Shown here: positions 1 through 8,204 of the stretch, one piece after another
Layout of the letters: the number at the start of each line of letters is the position of its first letter
Numbering within the stretch: the stretch's first letter is position 1
NCBI GenBank assembly: GCA_943704415.1
Contig: CALSCO010001682.1
Location: 1 to 18,411, forward strand
Reading direction: 5' to 3'
DNA length: 18,411 nt
From: Parvularia atlantis
Lineage: Eukaryota > Opisthokonta > Rotosphaerida
The notes under the pieces: model-generated
The model's database searches: none
What the model was told of the DNA's origin: nothing
The model's input: only the letters and a program-made list of their open reading frames with translations
Position numbers and translations under genes: made by a program

Positions 1-192
1 CGGGCCTCGCCCGTGGTCGTGCGGCAGCGACGCGACCGACGTCTTGGACGGAGAGCGGCGCACGCGCGGCGGCTTGACCTGCGGCATCGTCGACTGCTGC
101 TGCTGCTGCGGCGGCGGCGGCGGCTTGGCCGCGCCCGGCGCGAGCGACGACAGGAAGCCGCCGCTCGTGACGAAGCCGACGAACGAGAGCAT
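1..192 (-). CDS. Unidentified protein, N-terminal part only (runs off left edge)
   Basis: A minus-strand frame starts with ATG at 192-190 and stays open for 64 codons to the window edge. It begins MLSFVGFVTSGGFLSSL, a mildly hydrophobic stretch, followed by five prolines, five glutamines (the CTG and CGG runs near 100-120), and a basic Ser/Arg/Lys segment. Third codon positions are almost all G or C, as in the confirmed genes here. I recognise no family. The hydrophobic start could be a weak targeting segment, but it is short and Gly/Ser-rich, so this is only a guess. It is divergent from APC11, with 228 bp between the two start codons. The start could also be an internal Met of a longer protein if there is an upstream exon. 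Confidence 0.55.
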   Translation of the reverse strand, partial: MLSFVGFVTSGGFLSSLAPGAAKPPPPPQQQQQSTMPQVKPPRVRRSPSKTSVASLPHDHGRGP

Positions 193-420
193 CTCGTGTA
201 AAGAATCTCGCGGTGAGGGGGGCGAAAGGGCGAAAAGAGGGGGCGGCACAACAAGAAACGTGCGCGGAGAAGGTTCCAAGCCGCTTCGGTGCGGCGGCGG
301 CGATAGCGTAGCACAGACGTGGCCGCGCAGGGAGCGAGCGACCGCGCGAGCAGCGAGCACCGAGCGGACGAGCGCGATAGCTCGAGTGAGCGAGGGCGAG
401 TGGGCGCGAGGGGCGGGACG
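193..420. promoter_or_regulatory. Shared divergent intergenic region, left-edge gene and APC11
   Basis: These 228 bp separate the start codons of two divergent genes and must hold both 5' untranslated regions and, presumably, both promoters. No clear TATA box is visible. The region has purine-rich runs (around 216-243) and then GC-rich, CGAG-rich sequence. Inferred from gene orientation only. Confidence 0.4.
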
Positions 421-917
421 ATGAAGGTCAAGGTGCGCGGCTGCCCGCATTGCTCCTCTCGCTCTCGCTCTTGCCCCGCGCATCGCACGTCGCTGTCGCA
501 CATCGCACTCGGCACGCATTGCATCGCCACCCATCGCTGACATGCACATCACCCCCCCCGCACCCGCGCACGTGCGCGCGCACGCGCCGACAGGTCAACA
601 AGTGGCACGGCGTGGCCGTGTGGCGCTGGGACGTCAACGACGAGTCGTGCGGCATCTGCCAGATGGCCTTTGACGGGCCGTGCACCGACTGCAAGCTGCC
701 GGGCGACGACTGCCCGCTCGGTGCGTTGCCCTGCCCGTGTCGTGCTGCCTGCTGCTTGGCATGATGCTCACGCCATCGCGTGTGATTGCCGGGCGCAGTC
801 TGGGGCCAGTGCAACCACTGCTTCCACATGCACTGCATCCTGCGCTGGATCAACGCGCAGACGGCGCGCCAGCAGTGCCCGATGTGCCGGCGCGAGTGGA
901 AGTTCAAGGAGAGCTGA
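421..917 (+). CDS. APC11: Anaphase-promoting complex subunit 11 (RING-H2 E3 subunit)
   Basis: Three exons (421-432, 594-720, 799-917) give 85 residues; the usual APC11 length is about 84. The spliced product starts MKVKVNKWHGVAVW and ends CPMCRREWKFKES, matching APC11 almost throughout. Zinc ligands are visible: C23 and C26, the extra C34/C37/C44 set, C51, H53, H56, C59, C73 and C76. In the APC/C this subunit pairs with the cullin-like APC2 and recruits the E2 enzyme that ubiquitinates cyclins and securin. Exon 1 encodes only four residues (MKVK). It is supported because these fit the conserved APC11 start and because the intron has GTGCG...CAG ends. Intron 2 (721-798) splits the codon of V47. 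The stop codon lies 62 bp before the start of the next gene on the same strand. Confidence 0.95.
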
Positions 918-979
918 GAACTCAGGCCGAGTCGTGTACAAAAGGCGCGCGCCAGAGACCGTTACAAATTTGAAGGATC

Positions 980-1210
980 ATGACAGACACGACGCGCCCG
1001 CACGCGACGTTCCTCACGCCCGAGCTCAAGGCCTCGCGCGCGCCCGCGCCGTCCTGGGCCGACGCCGTCGTGCGCGCGCTCGTGGGCGACCCGCGCGGCT
1101 CGGCGAAGGCGCGCGCGTGCGCCACGCGGCTGGTTGAGCTGCGTGCGGCCGCGCTCAAGCCCGAGCGCACAGACGCAGGCGTGCTGGCCGTGCTGCTGTG
1201 CGTCGTCGCT

Positions 1211-1242
<32 letters not shown>

Positions 1243-3227
1243 TTGGCGCGGCCTCAACGCGCGCGCGCGCGCGTGACGCACGCAGCTACTGCTGGCAGCT
1301 CGCGCACCTTGACGACAAGCGGCGGCAGAACGGCGCTGAGGCCGTCGAGGGCCGCTTCGTGTGGACCGAGTGCTTTCTGCAGCGGCGCGAAGGCGTGACG
1401 CGGCATCTACTCGCGCTCGGCGCAACTGATTCGCCGCGCAGCCACGTACACGGGCCTGCTCGAGGAGCGAGCGTGCATGCTGTTCAACGCGGCGGCGCGG
1501 TGCGGCCAGCTCGGCGCGATGCAGGACGTGTGGTCCAAGGACGGGCTGCGCGCGGCCGCGGCCTACTTCCAGGTGCGGCCGGCTCTTACGTCGCACGACC
1601 CGCGGCACGTCTCACGGCGCGCACAGCAAGCGGCCGGCGCATTCCTGCACGTGCGCGACCGCCTCGTTGTGCGCTTCGACGCGCGCCCGGCCCGCAACAG
1701 CGACCTGAGCGAGGCGACACTGACAGCGCTGCACAACGTCATGCTCGCGCAGGCGCACGAGTGCTTCTTCGACCGGGCCGTGCTCGGTGGGTCACCCGTG
1801 CACTGCATCTGTGTCTGACCCTGCGCGCAGACAACGCGAGTGGCGCCGTCTGCGCCCAGATCGCGATGCAGACAGCCGAGTACTACGACGTCGCGCACCG
1901 TAACTCGTGCGAGAAGGTCGGTCTGCTGGACCAGCCGCGCTTCCCGCGCGCGTGGGTCGAGCACATGTGCGCCAAGCACCTGCTCTTCTCCGCCCTCGCC
2001 CACTTCCACGTGCCGATGACGCTGCCCGGCAAGGAGCTCGGCGAGCGCATGTTCCGCCTGCGCGCGGCGCGGCGCCTGCTGACGGAGAGCCTCGAGGCGG
2101 CGCGGCAGGCCGGACTGCAGCTGCGGCAGCTGGTGGAGGTGCGCGCCCGGACCGCTCGCGGCGTCGCGCTGATGCCTGTGCGGCGGCGCAACGCAGAAAC
2201 ACCACGCGGCCGTCGTCGGACAGCTCGAGCTCGCGACGCGACTCAACGACGACGTACGCTGTCGCGTTTGTGGCGCAGGCGTTTCTAAGGCCGGTGCACC
2301 AGGTCAACCACGAGCTTGTGCCCAAGGAGGCCGAGGTGCCGCCGATCAAGCGCCCGGCCGCGCCGCTCGTGCATCCGGTCGAGCTCGGCACACCCGCCGA
2401 GTGGGCCGCGCGCGGTCACGCGGGCGCGACCGAGAACATCTTTGACGCGCTGCTGTCGGCGAACGAGGCCGAGCGCTGGACGCGGCACATCGCAGCCCTG
2501 GCGGCGACGCTCACTCACCTGTCGCGCCAGCTCGAGCTGCTGCAGGGCCGGCTGGAGCGGTGCGGCGCACGCGTGCGTGTGCTGCTGGGACGTGCGCTCA
2601 CACCTTCCTGCGCTCGCAGAGCGCAGCAGTGGCTCGTCACGTCGAGCGAGCGCACGCTTGAGGGCCTCATCGCCGCGCAGCAGACGCTGGCCAAACTCTG
2701 GGGCGACCAGCACGCGCTCGACCTGGCCGTGACCGCACCTGGTGCGTGACTGGGCGGTGGCATGTGTCGACGTGACTGACAGCCGCGCGATCGCAGCACC
2801 ACTCGCAAGCGAGCTGCTGCAGACGATCGAGCGGCAGATGGAGTCGGCGCGGGCCATTCAGCAGACGATCGCGGCGCTGCAGCAGGAGCTGCAGCCGGTG
2901 CTGGTGTGGACGTGGCTTGGTGTTCCTTGCGCTGCTGACGGGCCCTGTGCACAGGAGTGCTGCGAGGCGCGCATGGCCGCCAGTGTCGTGCCTGCCGCGC
3001 CAACCGTCGTGGCCGCCTCGCCCTCGCGGCCCGTGGCCGCCTCGCCCGCGCGGCCCGTGGCCGCCTCGCCCGCGCGCCCCGTGCTCACGCCCGTGCCCGC
3101 CAACGTCGCCGCGACGTCGCCGCGCAAGCCGACCGGCGGCGAGCACGACGACGACAGCGACGCGCGCGCCCTGCTCCAGTTCAGCGCCGCCAAGCGCGAC
3201 GAGCTGCTCAGAGAGCTCAACTTGTAG
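980..3227 (+). CDS. ALIX/BRO1-domain protein (ESCRT accessory factor)
   Basis: Ten exons: 980-1197, 1286-1392, 1442-1572, 1627-1786, 1831-2138, 2197-2253, 2279-2559, 2620-2741, 2797-2897, 2955-3227; about 585 residues. The N-terminal ~365 residues follow the BRO1 domain of human ALIX: RFVWTECF, RACMLFNAAA, AAGAFLHVRDR and VMLAQAHECFF match its core helices. A linker (PKEAEVPPIKR) and a coiled helical region follow. BRO1 proteins bind ESCRT-III (CHMP4) and act in endosomal sorting, membrane scission and cytokinesis. The region after BRO1 is only ~220 residues, shorter than the ALIX V domain plus proline tail. A proline-rich stretch with three VAASPxRP repeats lies before a last helix (AKRDELLREL) that resembles the end of the ALIX V domain. 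Two junctions are less certain: intron 2 (1393-1441) needs a GC-AG boundary, and intron 6 (2254-2278) is only 25 nt. Confidence 0.88.
1217..1239 (+). repeat. 23-nt poly-C tract in ALIX-like intron 1
   Basis: An uninterrupted run of 23 C lies inside the first intron of the ALIX-like gene. The other strand carries 23 G in a row, which can fold as a G-quadruplex. The run length is prone to both sequencing and replication slippage. It does not affect the reading frame because it is spliced out. Confidence 0.95.
1258..1273. repeat. Alternating CG tract, (CG)8
   Basis: Sixteen bases of strict CG alternation lie just upstream of the 3' splice site of ALIX-like intron 1. Tracts of this kind can adopt Z-DNA. 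It is probably a low-complexity intron sequence. Confidence 0.85.
3009..3080 (+). repeat. Three tandem 24-bp units encoding VAASPxRP
   Basis: Three adjacent 24-bp units in the last exon of the ALIX-like gene encode VAASPSRP, VAASPARP and VAASPARP. The units differ by a few bases. They make a short proline-rich, positively charged linker, in keeping with the proline-rich parts of ALIX proteins that bind SH3 and other partners. Confidence 0.85.
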
Positions 3228-3342
3228 CATGCGGACCAAAACAAGGTCACCACCACACTGGAAGCACAAGGCTACGGTGATCTCCTGGGCCGCCTAGTGA
3301 ATCACGGCATTCAACGGTACTTTCACATGGGTGCTCAGTGGT

Positions 3343-4656
3343 TCAGCATACATATGCGCGCTCGAGCACGGTCCGGAAGGGCATCCCGCGGCACAACTCG
3401 CCCTCGTCGCCCTCGCATGCGCACGGCGACAGGTCCCCGAGCGACGCCAGACACCCGTCCGCAAAGTTCTCGGCCGGCATCAGCCCCACGTACTGCACGG
3501 GCGCGAAGCACGCCGGGTAGCACAGCCGCCCCTTGGCCGCCGCGTGCTCCTGCGCGCTCGCCCGCCGCCGGTGCGAGGCAGCGCGCGCCGCCGCCGTCGT
3601 GGGCCCCGCGTCCGATGCCGCGTCGCCGACGCCGTACGCCGCACCGAGCCGCGCCGAGACGTGCCCGACGTGCTCGAGCAGGTTATAGCGGTAGACGAGG
3701 TACTCGCGCCCGCGCCAGCGTGGCGGCACGGGCGCCTGGACGGCCGGCCGCGGGCCCGTGGCCGCGTGCGGTGACGCGCTCGCGAGCAGCTCTCCAAAGA
3801 CGCTGTCGAGCGGGCCGAGCTCCTTATGCTGCTCGCCCAGCGCCACCAGCGCCGGCAGGTCGTCGCAGTGCAGCACGAGGCCGTTGTTGCCGTACGACAC
3901 GCGCAGCGCCAGGAAGCGCGTGGATGTCGCGGCGCGGGCGAGGCGTACGGCACGGGCGACGTGCGCGAGGCCGAACGGGCACCACACAAAGTCGTCCTCG
4001 AGCACGAGCACGAGCTCGATGCCGCTGCTGCTGCAGTCCCTGCGACGCACGCACCAGTCAGGCTTGGCGGCGCAGACAGAGGATGGGCGGGCGAGCGGGC
4101 GCACACCAGTGCAGCGCGGTGAGAAACTCGAGCAGATCCAGGTTGACCTGGTACGTGCGCGGCGTGACCGGGCCCCACACGCCCTCCCACGACGCGTCCG
4201 GGTCGGCCAGGCGCGGCAGCGTGTCACGGAAGGTGACGTTGGCGAAGCGTACTGCGCCGTTCGCGGCGCGTGAGCGTGCGCCTCGCCGCGCCAAACCGGT
4301 CGCGCACACTGCTCGCGGACGCGATCGAGCGCGCGGTGCTGCCCCGGGCGCATGTTGTACACGGCCACGGCCACGGCCAGCGCGCCGCCCGTATCGGCGT
4401 CCCCTGCGACGGGCAGCAGGCGCACGAGCGACGCGAGCGCGGCCTCGACGTAGGCCGGATCGCGGCTCTCGTCCTGCGTCCCCGTCCGCGGCACGCTCGG
4501 CATCGCCACCAGCAGCCGCACGGGCGCCGCGTCCGCCGATGGCCCGGACTGCCACAGCGCCCGCGCAGGCCCGTCTGACGCCGGCGCCAGCAGCAGCCAG
4601 CGCACGTTGGCGAGCGCGGCCGTCACGAGCACGGCGACGATCAGCGCGTCTCGCAT
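3343..4656 (-). CDS. GnT-IV (GT54)-like type II membrane glycosyltransferase
   Basis: Three exons on the minus strand (4656-4308, 4251-4107, 4039-3343) give 396 residues. Residues ~4-23 form a hydrophobic signal anchor, as in Golgi type II transferases. The lumenal part follows the layout of MGAT4 proteins: LLVAMPSVPR (like IPTVKR), QVNLDLLEFL, LVLVLEDDF with the acidic metal/donor motif, then FLALRVSYGNNGLVLH and RYNLLEHVGHVSA (like RPSLFQHVGLHSS). MGAT4 enzymes add beta-1,4-GlcNAc to N-glycans; the related PGAP4 modifies GPI anchors. The exact substrate cannot be told here. The C-terminal ~60 residues are rich in Cys and not part of the family core I know. Introns have GTGCG...CAG and GTGTGCG...CAG ends and restore the frame. 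The gene converges with the ALIX-like gene (115 bp between stops) and its start codon is 14 bp from that of the divergent epoxide hydrolase. Confidence 0.82.
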   Translation of the reverse strand: MRDALIVAVLVTAALANVRWLLLAPASDGPARALWQSGPSADAAPVRLLVAMPSVPRTGTQDESRDPAYVEAALASLVRLLPVAGDADTGGALAVAVAVYNMRPGQHRALDRVREQCARPVWRGEAHAHAPRTAQYASPTSPSVTRCRAWPTRTRRGRACGARSRRARTRSTWICSSFSPRCTGVRPLARPSSVCAAKPDWCVRRRDCSSSGIELVLVLEDDFVWCPFGLAHVARAVRLARAATSTRFLALRVSYGNNGLVLHCDDLPALVALGEQHKELGPLDSVFGELLASASPHAATGPRPAVQAPVPPRWRGREYLVYRYNLLEHVGHVSARLGAAYGVGDAASDAGPTTAAARAASHRRRASAQEHAAAKGRLCYPACFAPVQYVGLMPAENFADGCLASLGDLSPCACEGDEGELCRGMPFRTVLERAYVC

Positions 4657-4670
4657 TCGCGTCGAGCAAG
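4657..4670. promoter_or_regulatory. 14-bp gap between two divergent start codons
   Basis: Only 14 bp separate the ATG of the minus-strand glycosyltransferase from the ATG of the plus-strand epoxide hydrolase. At least one transcript must start inside, or antisense to, the neighbour's coding region, unless both are nearly leaderless or one has an undetected upstream exon. Confidence 0.6.
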
Positions 4671-6185
4671 ATGACGAGCGCGCGCAAAGTCGACCCGAAC
4701 GCCTGGACGCACCGCTTCGCGCAGGTCAACGGCATCCGCATGCACTACGTCGAGGCGCGCGCGGGGCCGGCGCGTGACTTGCGTCTGAACGCGTTCTCGC
4801 GCAGGCCGGCTCGCCCGCGCACCCGACCGTCGTGCTGTGCCACGGCTGGCCCGATCTCTGGTGCGCGCCTCGACCGGTGACCACGCGCGCGTCCGACCGC
4901 GCCGCGCGCCTGCAGGTTCGGCTGGCGCCACAACATCGACGCGATCGCGCGCGCCGGCTACCGCGTGCTCGTGCCGGACCTGCGCGGCTATGGCCAGACC
5001 GACGCGCCGGGCGACGTGCGCCACTACGGCATGAAGACGCTCACGGGCGACCTGGCGGCGCTGCTGGACCACGTCAGCGTGGCCGATGCCGTCTTCATCG
5101 GCCACGAGTGCGCGCGCGCCGGGGCAGCGGGAGGCAGCCGTGTGCGCTAGGCTGACCGTGCGCGCCACAGCTGGGGAGGCGCGCTCGTCTGGCGCATGGC
5201 CCTGTTCCACCCGAAGCGCGTGCGCGCCGTGGCCGGTGCACCTGCTGTCGCGCGAGGATGCACGTGCAACCCCTTGACGCGCGCGCACAGGCCTGTGCAC
5301 GCCCTACACGCCGCGCAACAAGGAGTACGTCCCGCTCGAGACCATCGTCAAGATCATCCCGACGTTCTACTACCAGGTTTAGCTGACAGCGCACCGCCTC
5401 ATGACGCCAAGCGCTGATCACGGCACGAGCAGTACTACTTCAACTCGGACGCGGCCGTGCAGGAGCTGACGGAGAAGACCGAGCTGCTCTTCCGCGTGAT
5501 GATGCGCGGCGCCGACCCGGAGGACAAGGTCGGCTTTGAGGGCGTGCCGATGCAGGTGCGGCGCGTCGTCTTGGGCTGCGCCCGCAGCTGGTGACACGGC
5601 GCACATCGCGCGCACTGCCAGGACAAGAAGACCCTGCTCGGCTCGGTCGGCAACCCGCCGCGCAGCCCCAAGATCACCCAGGCGGTGCGGCGCCGAACCA
5701 ACGCGAACGGGCGCGGCGCTGACACGGCGCATGCGCAGGAGATCGACTACTACGTCGAGCAGTACCGCAAGCGCGGCCTGCTGGGCGGCCTGATGTGGTG
5801 CGGCCGCGGGATGCCACGGCGCGCGGTGCCGGCTGACCGCGCGCAATGCGCGCAGGTACCGCAACGGCCGCGTGTCGTGGGAGGAGGAGGCCGGCCTCGG
5901 CCGCACGATCACCCAGCCGGCGCTCATGCTCACAGCCGGCAAGGGTGCCGTGCGCAGCGTGCACGCAAGGGAGCCGCCCTTCCTCACACGCGTGCGCGCG
6001 CGCGCACAGACCCCGTGCTCAAGCCCGAGCTCTCGCGCAAGATGGAGCAGGACGTGCCCAACCTGACCCGCGCGCACGTCGAGAACGCAAGCCACTTTGT
6101 CAACATGGAACGCCCGGCCGAGGTCAACGCCATTCTGGTCGAGTGGCTGCGCAAGGTGTGCCCGACGCCGGCGGCGCGTCTGTGA
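4671..6185 (+). CDS. Soluble epoxide hydrolase (alpha/beta-hydrolase fold)
   Basis: Ten exons: 4671-4769, 4805-4860, 4916-5107, 5171-5235, 5291-5376, 5433-5555, 5622-5684, 5739-5797, 5856-5944, 6010-6185; 335 residues. It matches the hydrolase half of mammalian EPHX2 along its length: HGWPDLWFGWR (oxyanion-hole HGxP), VPDLRGYGQTDAP, IGHDWGGALVW, FYYQ, GGLMWYRN, PALMLTAGKDPVL and ASHFVNMERP. The triad is D116 (nucleophile), D278 and H306, and the lid tyrosines are Y165 and Y249. Spacing between triad residues is nearly the same as in the human enzyme. It hydrolyses epoxides to diols, probably in the cytosol; no N-terminal targeting signal or phosphatase domain is present. Both acidic triad codons are split by introns (GA|C and G|AC). 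Intron 1 needs a GC-AG boundary (GCGCGTGA) to keep the frame. The 3' end of intron 5 could be six bases earlier. Confidence 0.93.
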
Positions 6186-6238
6186 CGCCGTGTGACCCTG
6201 TTGTGTGTGTCTCACTCGCGGCCAACTGATCGTTGGCG

Positions 6239-8127
6239 ATGTCGTTGCCATCGACCGCGTTCCTCTTCCTCGGGCTGCACCGGCGCACCGTGCGCGCGGG
6301 CGCGGTGCTGAGCGGCGTGGTGGTCGTCGTGTGCGAGGACGCGCAGGCGCTACGGACCGCGCGCGAGCTGCGCGTCACGCTCTCCGGCACCGAGCTCGTC
6401 GCCGTGCAGCCGCTGCTGGGCAAGAACCTGCTCGGCGACGAGGTCGTGCGCGACGAGCGCGCCGTGCTCGCGCTGGAGCAGGTCGTCTGGCCGCGCCCCG
6501 ATGCCGCGCCGGCCGCGCCCGCCTCGCCCGCCTCGCCCGGCACGCACACCTTCCCCTTCGCCTTCGTCCTGCCCGAGCTGCTCGCGGGCGCGTGGGACGA
6601 GCGCGCGGCGTCATCGGCGGCCGCGGCGGCCGCATCGGGCGGCGGCGGTGGTGGCGGTGGCGGCGGCGGCGGCGAGGGCGACTGGGTCGTGCCGTCTAAC
6701 GCGTCGCTGCCCGTGCCCGTGCGCGTCCTGCCCGACACGGGCATCCGCTACTCGGTGCAGGCCGTGCTCGCGGGCGCCGATCCCGCGCGGCCCGTCCTGC
6801 TCAAGCGCACGCTGCCGTTCAGCGTCGTCGAGACGTTCGACCCGGCGCAGCTCGACCGCGGGTGCGCGCGACCGAGCTGCTGCCGGGGTGTGGGCGGCTC
6901 ACGGGAAGCGCGCGCGCCCCGATCAGCGTTCAGACCAAGAGCTCGTCCAAGACGTTCTTCCTGGGCGGGACCAACCCGCTGCACATGAAGGCGACCGTGC
7001 TCGAGCGCGTCGGCTTTGCGGACGACCACGTGCGCGCCTCGCGGCTCGTGCTGCCGGCCGCCGCTGACGCCCGTGCACGCGCGCAGATCCACTTTGTCGT
7101 CGAGCTGCGCAACTTCTCGTCGCGCACGGTCGAGGCGCTGCAGATCACGCTGCGCCAGCAGGTCGTGTACAAGGCGCAGAACCGCACGCTCAGCCGCGAG
7201 ACCGTGCTCGCCTCGCGCCGACTCACGCGCACGACGGTCCAGCCGGGCGAAAGGTGCGCGTGTCTCACCTGGGTTGCACGCCTGGCTCAAGCGCACGCGC
7301 GCGGCGGCGGCAGCAACAACTTTGAGTTTGCCGTGTGCTTTGCTAACGAGGCCGGCACCGGCGAGCTCAGCATGAGCGCCGGCACGGCCTCGCCCATCGC
7401 CCTCTCGAGCAACGCAAGCGGCAGTGGCGCGTTTGTCCCGCGGCGGCCCATCAGCGCGTCGGTGCTGCGCGGCCAGTTTGTGACGGTGACGCACCAGATC
7501 GAGGTCGAGGCCCGCACGCCCCGCGCCCTCAACCTCGTCTTGCCATTCCCGTTCCAGTTCCTCGCACGCACCGCGCCGCCGTCCGACGCCGAGACGCTCG
7601 CCAGCTTCATGGCCCACAACGTGCCCGCCCCGAACGGCGACATGGCCCTGTCGCCGCTGGACGGCGAGCCCGTGCCGCCGCCGCTCCCGAGCCGGCCCAA
7701 GACCAAGACCACGACGTTCCTGTCGACGGTCGGCGCCGCGGCCGCCGCGGCCATCAGCGACCTCTCGTCTAGTTTCCACGTCGACCGGGCCGCCAGCGTG
7801 CACGACCTCGACCGGTCGTCGGCCCAGCCCCCGCCGCTCCCGCCCAAGATGCCCTCGATGTCAACGATCGAGGCCGTCGACGTGTCGCTCGTGGCCGGTG
7901 CGGGGCCCGACGCCGCGTCGCCCTCACCCTCCGTCACGGCGTCGCTCGAGCTGCTCTCGCCGCCGCGGTGCGCACGACGCGCAGCGGTATCCTCCGCTCG
8001 CACAGCCTCACAGCGCCGGTGCAGACGCACCGCCTCGGCCGTGATGGAGCCGTTCAGCCTCGGCGACGACGATGAGCCCGAGAGCAGTGGCGGGGCGGGC
8101 ACGGACGAGGTCATCGAGGACATGTGA
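6239..8127 (+). CDS. Arrestin-domain protein with proline-rich and acidic tail
   Basis: Preferred exons: 6239-6861, 6927-7029, 7087-7253, 7314-7967, 8025-8127; about 549 residues. An arrestin N-type beta-sandwich fills residues ~1-205 (RTVRAGAVLSGVVVV, TLSGTELV, HTFPFAFVLP, IRYSVQAVL). It has a low-complexity insert of six Ala and twelve Gly. An arrestin C-type domain follows (FLGGTNPLHMKATV, FVVELRNFSSRTVEALQITL). Alpha-arrestins and visual-arrestin relatives bind membrane cargo and recruit ubiquitin ligases or endocytic proteins. I see no PPxY motif, but PPLPSRPK and PPPLPPKMP are typical SH3 ligands. The tail ends in acidic DDDEPESS and DEVIEDM. Introns at 7030-7086 and 7254-7313 are multiples of three without stops; they are called because removing them restores arrestin core strands. 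The last intron (7968-8024) is uncertain. The start codon lies 53 bp after the epoxide hydrolase stop. Confidence 0.85.
6617..6673 (+). repeat. Ala6/Gly12 codon run in the arrestin N domain
   Basis: GCN codons (6617-6634) followed, after one Ser codon, by twelve GGN codons (6638-6673) give a flexible loop inside the arrestin N domain. Codons are mixed (GGC, GGT), so the run is not a pure trinucleotide repeat. Such loops commonly vary in length between strains. Confidence 0.9.
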
Positions 8128-8204
8128 GCCCCGCGTGGCCCAAGTGAACGAGAGCAGTAAGCCGCATTCCCAGTTCAGTTCAGTAAAAGTGCGCGACAGC
8201 ACGG

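Noticed and set aside
4770-4804. Frameshift or pseudogene in the epoxide hydrolase
   Set aside because: A GC-AG intron (GCGCGTGA to GCGCAG) restores the frame, similar to GC introns supported by homology in UFL1, and the rest of the enzyme is intact with its full triad.
3297-4880. A long plus-strand open frame of about 527 codons
   Set aside because: It is antisense to the glycosyltransferase and rich in Arg/Ala/Pro. High G+C makes stops rare in all frames. The minus strand gives a product with recognisable GnT-IV motifs.
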